DNA from: Pseudorasbora parva
Taxonomy: Eukaryota; Chordata; Actinopteri; Cypriniformes; Gobionidae
DNA: 64,000 nucleotides
Assembly (NCBI RefSeq): GCF_024679245.1
Contig: NC_090183.1
Span: 18,850,207 to 18,914,206 of the forward strand
Reading direction: 5' to 3'
The notes below the pieces were generated by a model. It had not been told where the DNA came from. It ran no database searches and was given only the letters and a program-made list of their open reading frames with translations. Below, piece by piece: positions 43,208-53,520 of the stretch (positions within the stretch are counted from its first letter, which is position 1; each line of letters starts with the position of its first letter). Both the position numbers and the translations under genes were made by a program.

Positions 43208-43810
43208 AAATATAATTTATTTTGAAGCAATATGCTGACCAGTATTCAATCAGCTTTGACATATTTAAATCTGCATATTTGTGAATTTTTTAATTATTAT
43301 TTTTTACCTTATATAAAGGGCATTTCCCCTCTAATCTTATTAAATATAGGCTATGCTTCAGGTTTCATTTTATATTGTAAAATTTGATCTATACATTAAT
43401 TTAAAATAAGACACTATAAGGGCTGTTACCAATCACATTAAATCATTTACACTGAAAAATTTAATTTGCATTAAATAATGTTTTGAAATTTGTATTTTTG
43501 GATAGACCAATAATGTTTAAACATCAAACCAAACCTCCAGTAGGTGGTAGCAGGTGGCCGTTTTAATGAGTGAGTCATTGAGTCGTTCATTCAAACGTCT
43601 GCACAAGTGTCAACAGCGCGACCTTGTTATCGTCAGTTCATTATATATTATTATCCACTATCAATCGCCACTTACACTAAATTAATGCAATCATTCTTGC
43701 ATTTTGGTGATTCGCTAGCTATTGTTTGTTTTAATCAGGTCCATCGGGCAAGTAAAATTCTCTTTCACTTGTCCCTTCGAAAAATCCACAAGCGTTAATG
43801 TCGAGCCCTG
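43107..43810 (+). mobile_element. hAT-like element 1 with 5-bp duplication GGATA
   Basis: Starts CAGGGCTTGACATTAA and ends TTAATGTCGAGCCCTG. GGATA lies at 43102-43106 and 43811-43815, and the pre-insertion sequence can be inferred from the opposite arm of the host MITE. A (TG)n tract occupies 43161-43204. It is non-coding. Five-base duplications with hAT-like ends fit the hAT5 group. Confidence 0.72.
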
Positions 43811-43910
43811 GGATAGATGCACTTTTTTTCTGGGCTTCAAAATTTGGGCAGCCATTCACTGCCATTTATAATTTTTGGATTAGCCAGAACTTTTTTTAAT
43901 ATAACTGATT

Positions 43911-44884
43911 CAGGGCTCGACATTAACGCTTGTCAGGGACAAGTGAAAGAGAATTTTACTTGCCCGATGGACAAGGGCCTGATTAAAACAAAAAATAAAC
44001 TAACGTTAGCGAATCACCAAAATGCAAGAATGATTGTGCATTAATTTAGTGTAAGTGGCGATCGATAGTGGATAATAATATATGATGAAATGACGATAAC
44101 AAGTTTGCGCTGTTGACACTCGTGCAGCCTCTCGAGGAGAAATTACAACACTAGAGCCATTTAAGCTGTTTCCTGAATACAATCACGACAGAAAGTGACT
44201 CTGATTTCATATGACGGTTCCATAAACATTACATTAACATTCACTTAGTCACTTACATTTTAGATGCAATATTGAGTGTTTGTTCTATTTCAGCAGCGAA
44301 AATCGTTCACAGCAGAACCGTAACGCGTCTCACAGCAACTGAACGATTCAATGGCTCACTCATTAAGACGGCCACCTGCTGCCACCTACTGGAGGTTTAG
44401 TTTCATGTTTAAACATACTTTCTAACATTTGTATTTGTCTATTCAAAACTACAAATCTCAAAACATTATTTAATGTAGTTGTGATTTTTCAGTGTAAATT
44501 ATTTTATTTGATTGGTAACAGCCCTTATATTGTCTTATTTTAATTTAATGTATTGATCAAATTTAACAATATAGAAGCAGAGCCTTTATTTAATAAGATT
44601 AGGGGGAAAATCCCCTTTATAAAAGGTAAAAATATCATACATTTCAAATGATTCAGTAATTTTTTTTAAATCACAAATATGCATATTTAAATATGTCAAA
44701 GCTGATTGAACACTGGGGAGAATATTGCTTCAGAATAAATTATATTTACAACGCACACACGCACGGAAAAACAAAAAAATATCAAACTTTTTTCCGGACA
44801 AGCACATTTTTTATTTGGCCAAGTGAATGAACGATTTACTTGTCCGAAGGACAAGCACATGAACATGCTTAATGTCAAGCCCTG
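43911..44884 (-). mobile_element. hAT-like element 2, inverted relative to element 1, with 5-bp duplication TGATT
   Basis: Same family as 43107-43810 but in the opposite orientation (begins CAGGGCTCGACATTAACGC, ends GCTTAATGTCAAGCCCTG). TGATT occurs at 43906-43910 and 44885-44889. It lies only 100 bp from element 1 and is longer because it keeps more of the middle. It has no intact transposase. Confidence 0.72.
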
Positions 44885-45364
44885 TGATTGTATTCGTCTG
44901 AAACAAGAATGTAATACACCTAGGATGGCTTGAGGGTGAGTAAATCATGGGCTAATTCTTACTTTTGGGTGAACTAACCCTTTAATATGACAGTGGTTTT
45001 AAATGTTGTTTTTGTTGCCTTTTTGCATTTGAATATTGCACTTTACTAGTAGATACAGCATGAAATAAACATGTATGAACATCAGAGAATATGTTTAAAG
45101 ATACAGTACAATGTATGAAATCTGTATTGTCTCATGTAATCGCAGTGTTTCAACTGCGCACACGTTAATAAACGTCAATAAATAGCTTTTAAGCAATGTC
45201 ATGTCACATTTACCTCAGAAAAAATATTCTGTCAGCTAGAAAAAGTATATTTACTATATTGCATAGTTATTGTATTGCTGTTCATTAGTATTTAATGTAT
45301 GTTTGAATAAATATTTTATGACAGCACCACTTAAAATTTGTATCTGTGTCTCATTTTTTTCCAG

Positions 45365-45560
45365 CCAGATGATGATGAGAGAGACATTGTTCATGGGGTT
45401 AATGTAGGGCATCTTGACCATGAGTGAGGACATCAGACATGATAGTGCCTTCCCAGATGATGTTGTGGATGTGGATGTCATACTAGACGGAGATTGTGGT
45501 CATGGATCCAGAAGATGCCCTAAATGCCTTTGCCACACTGTTTGGGCTCGAGCTATGAGG
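45365..45560 (+). pseudogene. Degenerate coding remnant, possibly of a SAMD3-like fish protein family
   Basis: Plus-strand text reads FPDDVVDVDVILDGD in one frame and, after a small shift, MDPEDALNAFATLFGLEL. This resembles the last exon of a protein family widespread in fish genomes (VILEGD, then ALNAFALLFGLIYALNL). It is preceded by TTTTTTTCCAG, a splice-acceptor-like sequence at 45353-45363. The fragment is frameshifted and truncated. The family call is from memory of this motif and is uncertain. Confidence 0.4.
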
Positions 45561-45995
45561 TTATCCAACTTTTTATTTTATTTTTATTTTTAATCTAGGT
45601 TTAATGGTGGGGGAGAGCTGCAAAGCTGAAAAAAATGCAGTGAGGTAACACTGGTGCATATGTGCTGTTTATGCTCATTGATAAATGTACTGAAGCTTGA
45701 GAGCTTACACATTGTTAATTAAAATGAACTTAAATTAAATTTAAATTAAAATGGTATAAAGCCAAATCAGAGGTGTTTAACAGTCTGTGCCGTTTCTTTT
45801 TGCAATTTTCTGAAGAAAGGACATTTCAGACCTTTTGTGTGGTTGTTTTTGGTGTTTGTTTTTGCAATAAATATAAATGTGTACTGATATGTGTTGCTGT
45901 GATTTTAATTTGCAATAGGTTTTATTCTAAATCAAATGTAATTTACAAATCAATATAGTAATGCAATTAATACTTATTAAAGCAGCTTTGCAACC

Positions 45996-46648
45996 AACTA
46001 AAGTGAAGTTATGATGACTAGAACATTTAAGTTCAGAAAACTGAAGTGAAGTTATGATGACTAGAACATTTAAGTTCAGAAAACTAAAGTGAAGTTATGA
46101 TGACTAGAACATTTAAGTTCAGAAAACTAAAGTGAAGTTATGATGACCAGAACATTTAAGTTCAGAAAACTGAAGTGAAGTTATGATGACTAGAACATTT
46201 AAGTTCAGAAAACTGAAGTGAAGTTATGATGACTAGAACATTTAAGTTCAGAAAACTAAAGTGAAGTTATGATGACTAGAACATTTAAGTTCAGAAAACT
46301 GAAGTGAAGTTATGATGACTAGAACATTTAAGTTCAGAAAACTAAAGTGAAGTTATGATGACTAGAACATTTAAGTTCAGAAAACTAAAGTGAAGTTATG
46401 ATGACCAGAACATTTAAGTTCAGAAAACTGAAGTGAAGTTATGATGACTAGAACATTTAAGTTCAGAAAACTGAAGTGAAGTTATGATGACTAGAACATT
46501 TAAGTTCAGAAAACTAAAGTGAAGTTATGATGACTAGAACATTTAAGTTCAGAAAACTAAAGTGAAGTTATGATGACCAGAACATTTAAGTTCAGAAAAC
46601 TGAAGTGAAGTTATGATGACTAGAACATTTAAGTTCAGAAAACTAAAG
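45996..46648. repeat. 43-bp tandem array, about 15 copies, with higher-order pattern
   Basis: The unit contains AAGTGAAGTTATGATGACTA and GAACATTTAAGTTCAG; the spacing is 43 bp throughout. Two variable sites (CTAAAG/CTGAAG and ACTAG/ACCAG) distinguish copies. Copies 2-7 and 8-13 carry the same order of variants, so a six-unit block of 258 bp appears duplicated. Confidence 0.92.
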
Positions 46649-47490
46649 GGGAAGTTTTTATTACTAAATGGAATTAGTTCAGATAACTTATCCAAATAAG
46701 TAAGAGAAACTTAAAAAAACCAATGCAAAAAGATAACAAAATACATTAAGTTAAGTCAACAAATAATTTTTTACAGTGTACATTCTACATGATTTAAATA
46801 ATAATAATAGGCTAAATTTTAATTTATTTAAAACTGATAGACTAAATTTATGGTAGAAGTTCTTTGTTTTTTTTTTATTTGTTTTTTACATTTTTTATTA
46901 TAATAACATGAAACACAGAATGACAACATTACATGCCAGTAAGCAGGAAAATAATATACCTTTTAAAAAGATTCATAGTTTTTACAGCTTTCTTATTGGA
47001 AGAGTCAGAAATCAAACACGCATACAATTTTAACTCTTCCAGAAAAATTTAAAGAAAGGCTTACAATTACAAAATTTACATTTATGTATTCTTTGTGAAT
47101 CCACATACTCGTTGGTGTATTCATCGTATCCTTTGAGGATAATAAATGTGCTAACATTCACACAAATGTACCCAATTGATTTGGACTTGCCTTAACATGT
47201 TGAATAATGGGACAGATAGATTGACCGTAAGCCTCACCGGTGGAGAATTAAGCTGACCAAACATCAGCATTGATTCAATGTTTGTCTTTTCAACACTGAA
47301 AAGCATGGAATTATCAACATTGATCCAATATTATTTAGCAGTGAATTTTCAACATTGGCCCAGTATGGTGTTAGCATTGAATTTTCAACATTGATCCAAT
47401 ATTACTTAGCATTGAAGTTTCAACCTCAACCAAAATGATGATTCTGATGGAATTCCAACATTGAATCAATGTCACCATGCTATCTGGGGC

Positions 47491-50400
47491 GGCTCCAAAC
47501 AGGTGTACCTTCATCCTATACACAGAGGGTTTGGAATCCAGATTGCCGTCATCCCACCAGAGGAATCTCAGGTAGTCTTGGTGTTCCATCACAACATGAA
47601 ATTGATGGAACATCCTTTCAACGTCGCACATTATGGCTATTGGGCCCTTCCTAAATCGACAAAGCACTCCAACTAATGTGTTGGTCAGGTCTGGACCAGT
47701 CAAGAGGTGATCGTTCAGAGAGGTTTCCTGGAAGCGTGCTGAACAATCGAAAACCACCCGGATCTTGCCTGGTTTGTGGGGGTGGTAGACTCCGTGGTGG
47801 GGGATATACCATGCAGGTTGGTTATTCAGTTCAGACTTTGGAACCTTCTCAGCATCCTTTCGGGCTATTATGTCATTCATGAAATTGACATAGTCTTTGT
47901 GATACTGTTTGTCTCTTCTCATTCTCCGCTCCAATGAGATTAGTCTATGAACAGCAGATTGTTTATTATCCGGGAGACTAGGTTTGTCTGTCTTGAAAGG
48001 AAGTGGAAGTTCATAGTGGCCATCTTCCTTCTGCATTATACCTTCTCTCACCTTGGATAAGAAGAGCATGTCTTCCTGAGAAACTGGGTTATCATCTGCA
48101 CTGTGATCTTTGAAGTCAAATTCAAGTGCCTTTATGACATCTGTTGGAATGATTTCCTTCATGCGAGTTCTGCACACGAAATGCACTTCCTTCTTTAGCT
48201 CAACTGATGGCTTCACTTCTGGCATCACTCGTCGCACCAAGGTTCTGTGACTGACTCCTATTACATCATCAAAATCACTCGATGTGTACGAGCAGCCGAC
48301 AATACTCCAGCCAAGGTCAGTTCGTTGTGCGCATGGCTGATTTTCTTCCCCAGACAGGATCTCCTTTGGAAGAAGGGCTTGTTGACAATTATAACCTATC
48401 AAAAGGCCTACTTTGCAATCCAATGGGGGTGGAATCTTGTCTGCCAATTGTTCCAGATGAGGCCATTTTTGAGCAGTTTCTGATGTTGGGATATGCGACC
48501 TCTTCGCCGGAATAAATTCTCGTGTGAAAACCACAGGCAATGTAATCCTTTTCTCGGAGTTGTATCCTCTCACTTGCAGATTTGTCAGTTTCTGACAAGG
48601 TATGACTGTTGACCTTGCTGACATTGTAGATAGCTGCAAACTGACACTCTCCTTGTTTGTATCGAGTGCTTGAGCTACTTCATCTAGGATAAAGGTTGTG
48701 TCACTCTGCGTGTCTAAGAGCGTATAGACAAGGATTTCTTGATCTGGCCATTTTGTAGAGGAGACCCAAACTGGTATGATTGTGGAAGTTTGTGTGTTTA
48801 AGCCTTCTTGTCTGACTGCATTGGTGATTGCTGCCGCAGCTATTTCTTTGTTGTCAGTTTTGTCCTTTGAACAATCTTCTTCCTTCAAAGAAGAAGGCCT
48901 TCGATATTCTCTGAACCTGTCGTCATGCAAACACGTAGGATGTCTTTTCTGGCACCTTTCACATGTACTCTTATTCTCACATCTTCTTGAATGATGACCA
49001 GTCTGCAAACATCCAAAGCAGAGTTTCTCTGAACGCACAAACTTAACACGCTCTTGAACGGTCTTCTCTCCAAACTTTCTGCACTTAGCCAAGACATGTC
49101 CCGTCCTTTTACAAAAAACGCATGTTGAGACATTACTCTGTGCAGTGCTTGTGTACAATGTCTTTGCTTGAATGGTTTGGCTTCGTAAATATCTAAGTTT
49201 CCCACTTTCCATGCTCTTAAGTGCTTGTATTGAAGATATAGGATCACAAGCGAGATCTGCTTCCTTTGATAGAAAGTCTACAAACTCTTTGAATTTTGGG
49301 AAACCAGCATTTGCTTCTCTGGCTTCCATCACCTTGCGGTTCCACCTGGATACTAACCAATCTGGCAACTTCAGCAGGATTTTTTGATTCTCATTGCAGT
49401 CATTGAGAACATCCAATGTATTAAGGTGGGGCATTGCAGCTTCACAGCTCTTAAGGAAGTCAGTAAACTCTCTTAATTCACAACCATCTTTAGAACTTAT
49501 CTTTGGCCATGCATGCAGCTTATCTCTGAAGGACTTTCCAATTATGAATGGGTCTCCAAAACGTTTTTCCAACAGCTGCCAGGCAGAGTCATATGCTGCT
49601 TCTGTGCCTAGTAGGAAGAATCCTTCGACAGTTTTCCTTGCAGCACCACCCAAGTACTTTCTGAGGTAATACAGCTTTTCGTTCTTTGGAATGTTTTTCC
49701 TGTCAATTAATGTTTCGAAAGAGAGCTGCCAGTCTTTGAATTTCAGAGGGTCTCCCACAAATACTGCAGGTTCTGGCGTTGGAAGACGGTTGGCACTCAT
49801 AGCTTCTGTTAGAGCACTGACCAAATCAGAGTTGTTTTGCATTTGAGGCATATACATTGAAGGTGGTGGAGCTTGAGATGACCATTGCGGAGATTGGAGA
49901 TTAAGACCTTGACTTGCGACTGGGTAAGATTGAGGAACAAATGAGGGGCTTGAGGCTTGGAGGACTTGGGCTATGACAGGTAGAGATTGGGGAATGGCTG
50001 AAGGATTTGTGAAGTTAGGAACTTGATGTTCTCCTTCTGTCTCAGTATGCAGCAAATCAATTACTTCAAAATTTCCTTCAACTTGATCATATACCTTCAC
50101 TCGAGCCTTTGCAGCATTCAGCTTCTTCAATTCTTCTAAACGCTCAAGCCTCCTGCGCTTGTCCTGCATTGCTTGTTGTCTAACCATGTCCTCAGACTCA
50201 AAACGTGCCAAACATTGTCTACTTTCGACCTCTAGCCTCTGAAGTTCTGCTACTTCCCTTTCTTGTTCCTCCAATACTGCTAAAACTTCCTGAGATGCAG
50301 CAGCTTCAGCCACAGCTTCATTTCTTTTGGCTGAGTGGATGCTAGAGTGGGTTGAACCACATTTTGATGGAGACAGTGGTCTTGATAATGAACCTGTTGA

Positions 50401-50883
50401 GTTTAAGATTGATCCAACATCAGGCCAAGGTTCTTCCTCCTCATTTTCTACATGTCCTTCGAGTTGGCTACGAGCCCTTTGAATTATGAATTCTGAAAGA
50501 GATAGGCATGTATCAACCTTACATCGGAGATCTGGTTCAGGAGTTTGTACTCGACGCATTTCTTCGTAAATTAACTTTACTTCAGAGCTGGTGCTTTCAA
50601 TGTTCTCAATTAGCTCATTTAATTCGTCTTGGGAGGCTTCATCAGACAATAGTTCCTTGCCTAATCTTGCATTATACCTCCATTTTTCATAGATGATTCT
50701 GTACCGCCGTTGTACACCTTTCACCCTTTTTTCTTGAAGTTCTCTTCCCTTTTCTGTGAGAGTTCGGGTTCTTTCACTTCTTCGCAGCCTTTCCACCTCT
50801 TCTGCACATTCTTGATCTGTATCTTTAACTTGAAAAGGTGATTTGGCATTTTTACGGGAGACTTCGGCATTTGAGTCAGACAT
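47491..50883 (-). pseudogene. BEL/Pao gag-pol, 5' half: gag, protease, start of RT
   Basis: Long uninterrupted minus-strand frame. The likely native start is the ATG at 50881-50883 (MSDSNAEVSRKNAKSPFQ); the frame extends 50 codons further upstream without conserved sequence. Coiled-coil, Arg/Glu-rich gag comes first, then the retrotransposon-gag block FVGDPLKFKDWQLSFETLID (about residue 370). Zinc knuckles are CVFCKRTGHVLAKC (about 586) and CFGCLQTGHHSRRC (about 622). The protease has LLDTQSDTTF (about 721), with Q where G is commonest. RT starts with RVVFDCSARF and CDVERMFHQFHV and stops at HLFGAA because of the nested element. Residues after that point are transposon sequence. Confidence 0.9.
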
Positions 50884-51601
50884 CTTGAAATTACTGTAAA
50901 ATGTATGTGACCACTGAGCTAGAGTTGAATTAAGCTTGATTATATGTGAATGTAAACTACAGTGGCCTGAATGTGAACTAACAGACAGATAACAACTGCA
51001 TGAAAACTCAGAAATTTTAAATACAGACTTCAATACTGCATCAGTTAAAACCTCTCTACTTGTAAATGATTAAATTTTAGAACTAGAGAAAAAAAAACCA
51101 AATGATTATAAATTACTCTTCACAGTGTATATGGCAATTTATAAACTTTAAATGGAGATAAAGTAACTCAAAACGTAGTAAATATTTTTCCACAAAATAA
51201 ATGTCACTTTCCCTTTAAGATTCACTTAAATTGCACTTAAAGCTTGTTTCATTCTCATAAGCACAAAATTGGAAAATCTTGCTTTCAGTTGTAATGATAT
51301 AAATTTTCAGATCTTTTAAATTGTCCCAAACACAGTATGCAGAATAATTAGACTTGTCCTTGACGCAATTTTCAAGTTAAATCACTTCTCATGCCACCTA
51401 TAGCTTCCTTGTAGCAGAGCACTTCTTGATTTTAGCTTGATATGTTGCACTTTCAAAGTCTAATCGCTGTTGCTTGCGATCGTTGTAACGACGATCGGTT
51501 ATGGGTTTTGCTTATCTGATACGATGGCCTTTCATCCGGTCGACACCCGCGACGATCTCGTTGTCTCTCCTACCCGCGTCGTCGAGCAGTCGAGTTCTCA
51601 C

Positions 51602-52148
51602 TGTAGCTCTCTCCACAGCAACACAGACACAGGTTGGTTCTTTGAAACGGGCGTTTTAATTCTTTGGCTCATCTTTACGCCGTGAGAACTGTATTTGTAA
51701 ATGAGCATAGCACAAACATATCAGAAAATTATACAATACATAGTCTTAAAGGAAAAGAGATACAAATTATGCTTACAAAACACTTAACAAGTGAAACAAA
51801 TACCTCGTTGGCTGCTTGTTATGAAAAGAGATCCTTGAGTCTTTCGTTTTGCTCTTTACAGTCCGTATGACTTGTGAAAACACTCCTTTTAAACTTAATG
51901 CAACTTGCAGAGCCTCGTGAGCGTCTGCTCATCGTCAGTCCATCAGGGGGCAACGCAGTTCATCATTTCCGCAATAGTGACGCATTATCGCGAGCCTTAC
52001 GTCTTAAAGAGCCATGAATGTATTTATCACATACATCACAATTGTAAACTGTACCTCAGATAGGTGAATACATGAAATAAATCAAAAACATGAAATTATG
52101 AATGAATTATGAAACAAATACACATAACTTTGCACAACAGCACTTACA
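51602..52148 (-). repeat. BEL/Pao 5' LTR
   Basis: 547 bp, same sequence as 35307-35853. Transcription of the element would run leftward from here into gag at 50883. The sequence between LTR and gag (50884-51601) is leader with no coding. Confidence 0.92.
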
Positions 52149-52423
52149 CCGACTAAGCTACTAAAAGAGATACTAATAAGTCATATATTCTCTTCTTATC
52201 TAATATAATTAATTTATCTTTGTAATTAGAATATGTACTAAAACATTTTAAGTTAGCTATTATTAAACCAACTAAAAATGCTACTTTGTCCCACAGAATT
52301 AATCAATTACAGGCCATTCTCAAATCTACCCTTTCCGTCAAAAATACTAGAAAAAGCAGTGTCTTCACAACTACACTCCTTTTTAGAAAGAAGTTATATC
52401 TGAGGATTTCTAGTGAGGATTTA

Positions 52424-53447
52424 GGGCGTTTTCACACCTGAAAGTCCGCACCAAGGTCCGAACCAAAGTTCGTGTTTTGATATATTGTATACATTTGGTT
52501 CGTTTTTGTTTGCTTTCACATTGCAGTTATGTCAGTGCACCAAAGAACTTTACATGACGTACTGGCGTCCTTTCGTCATCATCTATGAGGGCTGAATCTT
52601 AACATTGATTGCTTTGTTAGCGGACGTGGGTCTGACGTCAGTGTGTTGTCAATTCAGTGGCTAACTTTGACAAGAATGAATGAACAGACGCATATCATTG
52701 CCAATACTGTTAATATTATGGGATTACTCTCTGCAGCACCAACTATACTCGAGGCAAATTCACCAAATGAACGTCCTCGTTGTGCAAACATTTTATCGGC
52801 GCCAACAAGAAAGGAGGAGAAGTTAGGCTTTTTAGCCAAACAATGTATTTTGTTTTATAGTTATGTTTAAATATTATATTGTTATTGTAGTAAGTTCGTA
52901 GATAAGGAAGGAAGAGGACAAGGGGGTCGGCTGGACTGCTGACATCTCTTTTATTATAACAAACTCAAAATACAGCGTGCACACGATCGTGTGTGACTTT
53001 GATTCAAACTCTTGTTCACTTCCGGGTCTTTTCACTTCCGGTTCTCATGCAATGTCTCTGGGATGTGTGTGGAGCGTCAGCAGTCCGTCTCTCTCTCCCC
53101 TGCTTCCGTTTCTCCAGCTGACTACAAAAGCGGTTCTGTTTAAAATGCTGCGGCTCCATCACTGCATGTGCTGTGAGTTTAATCTGTGTTTTTTAACTTA
53201 TCCTACCACTGAACTTCCTGTAAATGGTCTGAAAGTCAGAACTATACAGAAAATGCTTTCACACAAGAAACGAACCGAAACTTTGTTCAGTTTGGTCCGG
53301 ACCGAGACTACCTCTTTTCGTTGGACCAAATTTCGTCTGTTTGGTCCGGACCGTGGTCCGAGGGAGGTTTCACACCTGTCATTTTGGTTCGTACCAAACT
53401 GAAAAGTCCGAAAATCCGGACCAAACAAGGTAGGTGTGAAAGCACCC
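52424..53447. mobile_element. Non-autonomous PIF/Harbinger element (1024 bp) in L2 copy A
   Basis: Ends GGGCGTTTTCACACC and GGTGTGAAAGCACCC, flanked by TTA at 52421-52423 and 53448-53450. The TWA target and GGG-start termini fit PIF/Harbinger. The subterminal zones repeat GGTCCGGACC and CGAACC words in both orientations. Without the insert the L2 text continues directly. There is no transposase or Myb-like gene. Confidence 0.78.
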
Positions 53448-53520
53448 TTAGACTGTATCATAGTACTGAGACTGATCTCATCAGAGTTACAAATGATTTG
53501 CTCTTATCATCTGATCGTGG

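Larger units (their letters stand above)
42523..44981. mobile_element. TTAA-target MITE carrying two hAT-like insertions
   Basis: TTAA at 42519-42522 and 44982-44985. Ends AGGGTAAGTTCACCC and GGGTGAACTAACCCT. Without the two inserted elements it is about 770 bp, with long inverted arms (CTCACCCTCAAGCCATACTAG against its complement near 44920). An internal stretch (42855-42990) holds three diverged copies of a roughly 50-bp unit with GGCGTAA and TCGTCGGACGT words. There is no coding. Confidence 0.8.
40952..46778. mobile_element. CACTG-ended DNA element (5.8 kb) nested in the 8.8 kb element
   Basis: Left terminus CACTGTAAAAAAATTTTTTG and right terminus ATAATTTTTTACAGTG form inverted ends with TA outside both (40950-40951 and 46779-46780). 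CACTG-type ends suggest EnSpm/CACTA, though only 2 bp are duplicated. Near the left end a 45-bp phrase (GAACAAGTATAATTGTTG) is repeated at 41073 and 41145. Cargo includes exon-like sequence at 41400-42215, a TTAA element, a decayed coding piece at 45365-45560 and a 43-bp array. No transposase is seen. Confidence 0.6.
38666..47488. mobile_element. 8.8 kb non-autonomous DNA element with CCCAGATAGC termini
   Basis: Left end CCCAGATAGC and right end GCTATCTGGG are perfect 10-bp inverted termini. Subterminal regions (38680-38990 and 47260-47470) are built from TTGAATCAATGTTGA-type words in both orientations. No transposase is recognisable. The body carries a possible exon (39323-39495), two fold-back regions (40004-40400) and the CACTG-ended element with its own passengers. 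The superfamily is uncertain; a 2-3 bp duplication and subterminal repeats would suit a CACTA/EnSpm relative, but the ends do not start CACT. Confidence 0.7.
38664..47490. repeat. 2-bp direct repeat GC at the borders of the 8.8 kb element
   Basis: GC at 38664-38665 and 47489-47490. Deleting the insert with one GC restores the BEL coding text across HLFGAA-SSPGC in frame. A 2-bp target duplication is short, so the exact border could be off by one base. Confidence 0.6.
35307..52148 (-). mobile_element. BEL/Pao LTR retrotransposon, with an 8.8 kb insertion inside its RT gene
   Basis: Two 547-bp LTRs (35307-35853 and 51602-52148) that appear identical by eye bracket a gag-pol reading on the minus strand: gag, zinc knuckles, aspartic protease, RT, RNase H and integrase. 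Without the nested insert the element is about 8.0 kb. A polypurine tract (GGTGGGAG, minus strand) abuts the 3' LTR at 35854-35861. I could not confirm a primer-binding site. The RT is cut between the words HLFGAA and SSPGCSNF by the element at 38666-47488, so the copy is inactive although both halves look undamaged. Confidence 0.92.
35302..52153. repeat. 5-bp target-site duplication CCGAC of the BEL/Pao element
   Basis: CCGAC at 35302-35306 and 52149-52153 directly outside the LTRs. Joining the flanks through one copy restores L2 LINE sequence homologous to 56655-56670. BEL/Pao elements typically duplicate 4-6 bp. Confidence 0.85.
35255..53520 (+). mobile_element. L2-type LINE fragment, copy A, split by BEL/Pao and Harbinger insertions
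   Basis: Three pieces align with copy B: 35255-35306 (with 56600-56660), 52149-52423 (with 56655-56912) and 53451-53520 (with 56913-56985). They encode the RT region around INYRPFSNL. Reuniting them needs removal of the BEL element (TSD CCGAC) and the Harbinger element (TSD TTA). The fragment is 5' and 3' truncated and full of lesions. Confidence 0.75.

Noticed and set aside
43107..43810. Classical hAT with 8-bp duplication
   Set aside because: Only 5 bp (GGATA) are duplicated; the second copy (TGATT) agrees.
45996..46648. Regular 43-bp repeats considered as a CRISPR-like array
   Set aside because: Units are contiguous, with no unique spacers, in a vertebrate TE context.
47371..47490. Last 40 codons of the same frame after HLFGAAPDS
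   Set aside because: This is the inserted transposon end read through, not BEL RT.
50884..51033. First 50 codons of the long BEL gag frame
   Set aside because: Not gag-like in composition; the ATG at 50883 begins the conserved-looking text, so the upstream part is probably leader.
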